Positions 60,437-64,000 of a stretch of DNA of 64,000 bases are shown one piece after another. The DNA is from Natribaculum breve (lineage in GTDB: Archaea; Halobacteriota; Halobacteria; Halobacteriales; Natrialbaceae). The notes beneath the pieces were generated by a model. It made no database searches. It had not been told where the DNA came from and saw only the letters and a program-made list of their open reading frames with translations. The DNA lies in the NCBI RefSeq assembly GCF_023008585.1, contig NZ_CP095390.1, positions 248,001 through 312,000 on the forward strand, read 5' to 3'. The position numbers were made by a program, and so were the translations under genes. The first letter of the stretch is position 1. Each line of letters begins with the position of its first letter.

Positions 60437-61291
60437 TCACTCGAGGTCGCGTTCGGTCGTCTGCATCGTGATTTCGCCGCTGGCGCGCATCGTCCCGTCG
60501 ACCTCCGCTTCAGGGCCGAGTTCGAGGTCCTCACAGGAGACGTCGCCGAGCACGCGTGCGTTCTCGGCGAGCGTGACCGAGCCGTCGCGAGTCGTCACGT
60601 CGCCGTGGATGCGGGTGTCGGCGCCGACGGCGACGTCGCCACGGGCGCGCAGGCTCCCGAAGACGTTACACTCCTGACCGACGTCGATCGTCTCGGCGCG
60701 AACGTTTCCGTAGAGACGGCAGTCCGCACCGATCGTCGCGGGCGTCGAGACCCGCCAGACGTCGTCGCTGACCGTCGCGTTCCGGGGGATCACGAGCGGG
60801 TCGGCGGGTTCGTCGTCTTCGTCCTCGAGGAGTTCGGAGACGAGCGCCTGTGCGGTGTCGTCCTCGCCGATGAGAAGCAAGTGCTTGAGGTAGACGAATA
60901 GAAAGACGATCGTCGGCATCGGGTTGCGGATGACGATCCAGCCGTTGGCCTCGAACCCCTCCTCGACGTCGACGTCGTCACCGATGTCCAGGTCGCCCGC
61001 GACTTTCAACTCGCCGGCGACGTGGACCCGCTCGCCGAGGTAGGCGTCCTCGCCGACGAGGACGTTCCCCTCGACGTCACACCACATGTCGAGCCGGCAG
61101 TCGCCCTCGGCCTCGATGTCGCCGTCGAATCGCACTCCCTCTCCCGCGAGGACGTTCTGTCCGCGTACCCCGAACTCGACGGTCGACCGGCTCCCGACGA
61201 GCACGTCCCCGTCGGTCACGAGGTCGCGCTCCTGTGCTTCCGTCCCTGCCGGCACGACGAGTTCGGTGAGCGGATCCGTACTGAACGCCAC
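60437..61291 (-). CDS. Bactofilin-like/polymer-forming cytoskeletal protein
   Basis: 284 aa of repetitive beta-helix type, with short repeats such as VEGNVLVGEDAYLGERVHVA, GELKVAGDLDIGDDVDVEEG and ARGDVAVGADTRIHGDVTTR, like bactofilin or hexapeptide-like helices. One hydrophobic segment in the middle (MPTIVFLFVYLKHLLLIG). Start GTG 61291 because GTTTATTAC lies about 28 nt upstream on the minus strand (leaderless); a longer frame would cross the divergent gene. Role in cell surface or shape is a guess. Confidence 0.72.
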   Translation of the reverse strand: MAFSTDPLTELVVPAGTEAQERDLVTDGDVLVGSRSTVEFGVRGQNVLAGEGVRFDGDIEAEGDCRLDMWCDVEGNVLVGEDAYLGERVHVAGELKVAGDLDIGDDVDVEEGFEANGWIVIRNPMPTIVFLFVYLKHLLLIGEDDTAQALVSELLEDEDDEPADPLVIPRNATVSDDVWRVSTPATIGADCRLYGNVRAETIDVGQECNVFGSLRARGDVAVGADTRIHGDVTTRDGSVTLAENARVLGDVSCEDLELGPEAEVDGTMRASGEITMQTTERDLE

Positions 61292-61414
61292 ACTCTCACC
61301 CAACGTGACGCTTCTGTAATAAACTTCGCGCGAACGTCTGCCGTCCGTCAGACGGAACGGCGAGATTGCCCGTGGATCCACTCCTTTTTGACCGCCCACC
61401 TCATACGGGAGTCC

Positions 61415-61612
61415 ATGACGACTCTCGCGTTCGACGAGGACGGCGTCGACGTCGTATACGAAGGAACGGAGTTCCGCCTCGAGCGAGAACTCGTCGAGGA
61501 AGCGATCGGCAAATCCTACTACGACGTGACCGACCACGAGGTGCTGAAGATCGTCGCGAAACAGCCGACGCTGCAGGGCGAACCGCGGCGAGTCGGCGAC
61601 ATCCTCGACTGA
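61415..61612 (+). CDS. Small conserved haloarchaeal protein (DUF5800-like)
   Basis: 65 aa: MTTLAFDEDGVDVVYEGTEF, LERELVEEAIGKSYYDVTDH, then EVLKIVAKQPTLQGEPRRVG. Acidic, resembles the DUF5800 family (name from memory). Divergent from the bactofilin-like gene. Its TGA is immediately followed by a family B repeat. Function unknown. Confidence 0.76.
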   Translation: MTTLAFDEDGVDVVYEGTEFRLERELVEEAIGKSYYDVTDHEVLKIVAKQPTLQGEPRRVGDILD

Positions 61613-61680
61613 TACTGTTACCGTTTGCCGGCGCATCCGCGACCCTCTGGCGGGTGCGCCAGCACTGACCGACGGCAGAC
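61613..61680. repeat. Family B hairpin repeat abutting a stop codon
   Basis: Starts TACTGTTACCG on the base after the DUF5800-like stop. Stem GGCGCATCCGC / GCGGGTGCGCC (61630-61660; 10 of 11 paired) with loop GACCCTCTG. Shares CCGCGACCCTC with the copy at 10189 and the reverse of 38203. Confidence 0.6.
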
Positions 61681-61687
61681 GATCCGA

Positions 61688-62215
61688 TCAGCGCTCGTCT
61701 CCGTAGCGCTCTGCTGCCGACTCGAACCCCAGTTCGTCCAGTTCGCGACCGCGTCGCTCCTCGAGTGCGGCGATCGCCGCCGGATCGGGCGCGACGTCGT
61801 CGGTGATCCGCGCCCACGAATCGTGGACCTTGGCGTGACACCACCGACAGAGGTAGACCGTGATCTCGTGGGAGAGCGTCTCGCCGTCGGACTGATACGA
61901 AAGGTGGTGTTCCTCGAGCAACGGGCGCTCGCTCGAGTGGCCCATCCGTCGCTCCTCGAGTCCACAGCGGATGCACTCGCGATCGCGGTTGCGCGAACGA
62001 AAGTGCGGGCAATCCGCCCACGACTGCTCGTTTTCGGGATCGACGACGGGACACTCGTAGTCGGCGGCGGCGCGCTCGCGGGCGAACTCGGGGTCGTGCT
62101 CGTAGTGGTCGAAGGCGTACCGACACGTCCCCTCTCCCGTGAGGTGATCACAGACGCCGGCGAACTCGTAGGGATCGTCGACGCCGACGGAGGTTCCTCG
62201 AGGCGTTTTCTCCAT
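61688..62215 (-). CDS. HNH-like zinc-binding protein (DUF7097-like)
   Basis: 175 aa. N-terminal Cys/His-rich segment (GVCDHLTGEGTCRYAFDHYE, ADYECPVVDP, WADCPHFRSR) then an HNH-type unit: CIRCGLEERRMGH, LLEEHHLSYQSDGETLSHEI, VYLCRWCHAKVHDSWARITD. The HH and CxxCH-K-H positions fit HNH endonuclease-like folds. Function (nuclease or zinc-binding regulator) uncertain; family name from memory. A family B repeat lies 7 bp beyond its stop. Confidence 0.75.
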   Translation of the reverse strand: MEKTPRGTSVGVDDPYEFAGVCDHLTGEGTCRYAFDHYEHDPEFARERAAADYECPVVDPENEQSWADCPHFRSRNRDRECIRCGLEERRMGHSSERPLLEEHHLSYQSDGETLSHEITVYLCRWCHAKVHDSWARITDDVAPDPAAIAALEERRGRELDELGFESAAERYGDER

Positions 62216-62594
62216 CGTCGCTCGGCCGCCGATTCGGGCGGAACGGGTTTGAATGCTCCGGCGTCCGTGCTGGCTGCGTTCGGACGTGTCGTGTGTGCTC
62301 GCGTGTCTCGTGTTCTTTCCGGGAGCCGGAGCGGTGGTCGAACGGTGGTGGGTCGTACTGCCGGACGACACGGTGCAGCCGTCGATCGCACTCGAGACGC
62401 CGTCGTCGCTGCCGACAGCCGTCGAGACGCGATCGAATAGTCACCGACCGTTGTCCGGTCGTATCAACAGACGCGACGGCCCATCGGACCGAACCCAGCG
62501 CGTCACGTCGACGGGTGGACGCCATCGACGGTCGCTTCACCACGCCACGTGGACGCTGCTCGGCGCTGGCAGTCGCGAGACCGCGAGAAGGGCG
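62216..62594. other. 379-bp intergenic region carrying a family A element
   Basis: Between two minus-strand genes. It holds the 108-bp family A copy (62356-62463). No ORF is supported in the remainder, and no clear promoter box for the HNH-like gene was found. Confidence 0.5.
62356..62463. mobile_element. Family A palindromic element, expanded 108-bp copy
   Basis: TACTGCCGGAC to GTCCGGTCGTA. It matches the 78-bp copy at 36930 but with about 30 extra bp in the middle, where TCGAGACGC occurs twice (an internal partial duplication). The copy at 10055 has a similarly long centre. Confidence 0.65.
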
Positions 62595-62759
62595 TTACTT
62601 GTAGTCGGTCGCGGCGTGGTCCGTCCTCGTCGGCCGAACCTTGCCGTGGGCCTCGAGTTCGTGGGCGTTCATCCGGCGTTGCAAGTCGGCGGCCGAGCCG
62701 ACGACGAAGTACGTTTCACAGACGGGGCACTTGTCGACGAGTAGCTGATCGGAGGGCAT
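62595..62759 (-). CDS. Small C2H2-type zinc-finger protein
   Basis: 54 aa: MPSDQLLVDKCPVCETYFVV, then MNAHELEAHGKVRPTRTDHA. CxxC (C11, C14) followed after about 18 residues by HELEAH (H-x4-H) gives a C2H2-like finger, a known class of haloarchaeal microproteins. Codon use matches neighbours. Not associated with a larger operon; may regulate transcription or RNA. Confidence 0.7.
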   Translation of the reverse strand: MPSDQLLVDKCPVCETYFVVGSAADLQRRMNAHELEAHGKVRPTRTDHAATDYK

Positions 62760-62865
62760 ATATTGGATCGATGGGGGAAGGGCAGGGAACTCGAATTCTG
62801 TCCGTATCGACCGGTCGGAGGTGTTCGCTCATCAATCCTCTGTTTCGCCCGTCCCGTGACACTGA

Positions 62866-62875
62866 ATTGCACAAT
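62866..62875. promoter_or_regulatory. Further ATTG-CA-CAAT dyad
   Basis: A perfect palindromic version of the core seen at 10910, about 107 nt upstream of the zinc-finger gene start. Distance makes a direct role uncertain; could be chance. Confidence 0.25.
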
Positions 62876-62933
62876 GAGAGCACGTCTGTCGATTCCATCT
62901 GGGGCGGCTTTCTCGAGAGCGGGAACGGCCACT

Positions 62934-62975
62934 CGTACGGACTACTGTAAGTCATTTCCGGTACAGCAGACCGTC
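62934..62975. repeat. Short family B copy lacking the hairpin, abutting a stop codon
   Basis: CGTACGGACTACTGTA and CAGCAGACCGTC match the two flanks of the copy at 38179-38249, with about 30 bp (the stem-loop) missing. It ends at the TCA stop of the flavoprotein gene at 62976, exactly as the 38250 copy does. Confidence 0.6.
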
Positions 62976-64000
62976 TCAGTCCCGACGGCTAAACATGCGA
63001 GCGACTGCTTCGATCCCCGTCAGAGGACCCCTGGTCGCCCGTCGGTATCCCTCCCAGAGCATCGGTGCAGCCGTACCGGGGTGAGGGAGGTCGAGTTTCC
63101 ACCGGAGTTCGTCGTGTCGTCGGGCGGGTTCGAACAGGTTCGGGTACTCGAATTCCCAAAGTCGACAACGCGACGCGGTGTGGTCCTCTCGCCGGAGGAT
63201 CGCGTTCACGGCCCGCCTCGCGGCCTCGTTGGCCGACTCCATACTCGCGAGATCCGTGTGGGTCCGGACGTAGTCGGCTGCGACGACGAGGTTCGGGATT
63301 TCGACGTCGGCCGGCGGGCGATACTGCAGCGTGTCGACGGTGTTGATCAGCAGCGGTTCGGCGTTCGAGAGCACGCCGGCGTCCTCGTCGTAGCTGAGAG
63401 CGGGATCGACGAACCACTCGAGCAGGTTCTCGTCCTCGAGAACAGACGTTTTGTGGCCGTCTCGAGTGCGCCTGTGGTTCAGATGGGCTTTCAACTGTTC
63501 CCAGACCTCCGTCGCGAGTTCCGCGGGCGTACACTCGCGTGCCGGCTTCCCGTAGACGATGCCCGGACGGTCCCACTCGGAGACGATGACCGAGAGGATG
63601 CCGCCGACCGCACCGTCGCCGTCGTAGCGGTCGAACTCCTCCCAGAACTGCCGCTGGGAAATCGACGTCAGAGCCCACGGCGAGTCGTAGTAGATCCCGT
63701 GACCTTCGACCGTCGGCACGTCCTCGGTGAGGTAAAACTGGACGCCGTTCATCCACGCGGTGTCGATTCGCTCGAGGTTCCGGAGCGACGGTGCCGCCGA
63801 CTCGAGTTCGGCCGTCGTCAGCTCTCGCATCACCTCCACGGGAACTGCGGCGACGTAGTAGTCTGCCTCGACGCGCTCGTCGGCCCCGTCGCGACGGAGC
63901 CGGACACCGGTGACGCGGCCGTTTTCGCACTCGAGTGCCGTCGCCGCCGTCTCCGGAACGAGCGTGACGCCGAGGTCCTCGAGGTAGTCGACCCAGGGAT
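62976..64000 (-). CDS. FAD-dependent amine oxidase/carotenoid desaturase-like protein (C-terminal part)
   Basis: Partial: the N-terminus with the FAD loop lies beyond the window end; about 340 residues are visible. Upstream codons read PWVDYLEDLGVTLVPETAAT, ADYYVAAVPVEVMRELTTAE, then the ordinary C-terminal half: TAWMNGVQFYLTEDVPTVEG, GIVYGKPARECTPAELATEV, IPNLVVAADYVRTHTDLASM (FAD-contact region), MESANEAARRAVNAILRR. Similar to phytoene-desaturase/hydroxysqualene dehydroxylase-like proteins. Substrate unknown. Confidence 0.8.
   Translation of the reverse strand, partial: PWVDYLEDLGVTLVPETAATALECENGRVTGVRLRRDGADERVEADYYVAAVPVEVMRELTTAELESAAPSLRNLERIDTAWMNGVQFYLTEDVPTVEGHGIYYDSPWALTSISQRQFWEEFDRYDGDGAVGGILSVIVSEWDRPGIVYGKPARECTPAELATEVWEQLKAHLNHRRTRDGHKTSVLEDENLLEWFVDPALSYDEDAGVLSNAEPLLINTVDTLQYRPPADVEIPNLVVAADYVRTHTDLASMESANEAARRAVNAILRREDHTASRCRLWEFEYPNLFEPARRHDELRWKLDLPHPGTAAPMLWEGYRRATRGPLTGIEAVARMFSRRD

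Noticed and set aside
1..64000. CRISPR arrays, rRNA, tRNA or complete transposase genes
   Set aside because: No regularly spaced direct repeats, no cloverleaf-like sequence noticed and no DDE/DEDD or HUH transposase frame; the short palindromes are too dispersed to be CRISPR. A tRNA scan would be the decisive test.

Overview
The window looks like chromosomal DNA of a haloarchaeon (class Halobacteria, probably a Natrialba/Natrinema/Haloterrigena-type genus; the genus is an inference). GC content is high, the proteins are strongly acidic, secreted proteins carry twin-arginine (Tat) signals often followed by a lipobox Cys, many genes appear leaderless with a TATA-like box about 25 nt before the start codon, and several gene families (HTH_10 regulators, DUF5789-, DUF5800- and DUF7521-like proteins) are typical of this class. 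No rRNA, tRNA, CRISPR array, complete transposase or replication origin was seen.

Layout. 1-4.7 kb: branched-chain amino-acid-type ABC transporter (ATPase running off the window, fused LivH-LivM permease, Tat lipoprotein receptor) and a MaoC dehydratase. 4.8-7.4 kb: UspA, GNAT, tandem EthD-like protein overlapping an HD hydrolase. 7.4-13.5 kb: sulfur/thiol cluster (DsrE-like, TusA, rhodanese-metallo-beta-lactamase fusion, Cys-rich HTH regulator, thioredoxin, thioredoxin reductase, class-V PLP enzyme). A shared ATTGTGC-type dyad precedes four of its promoters. 13.5-18.7 kb: extracytoplasmic thiol and copper proteins (DsbA-like, a CASCG membrane protein, UreH/SafE-like protein, SCO, NosL-like lipoprotein). 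18.7-22.8 kb: FilR1-like regulator, small zinc proteins, cupin, beta-carbonic anhydrase and a PflX-type radical SAM gene broken by an 80-bp insertion. 23-32 kb: short-chain fatty acid and propionate metabolism (AtoE, acyl-CoA synthetase, methylmalonyl-CoA mutase and epimerase). 32-37 kb: lipoprotein, alpha/beta hydrolase, flavin reductase, 2-oxoacid:ferredoxin oxidoreductase KorAB. 37-46 kb: HTH_10 regulator, aminotransferase, FAD-linked oxidase, ThDP enzyme, AhpD-like protein, UbiA. 46-53 kb: second DsbA-like lipoprotein, CopB-type ATPase, lactonase-like MBL, iron alcohol dehydrogenase, and a PQQ-propeller lipoprotein frameshifted by 13 bp. 53-64 kb: YchF GTPase, HTH-GNAT fusion, ETF/ETF-QO operon, bactofilin-like protein, small zinc proteins and a truncated amine-oxidase-type flavoprotein.

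The most unusual content is a set of small palindromic elements of about 70-108 bp, in at least three families, filling otherwise empty intergenic space. Several abut stop codons to the exact base. One family-A-type element has landed between the first two cysteines of a radical SAM cluster motif with an apparent TA duplication. The second main point is the candidate thiol-responsive regulon at 8.3-11 kb, whose gene content resembles bacterial cst persulfide-detoxification operons.
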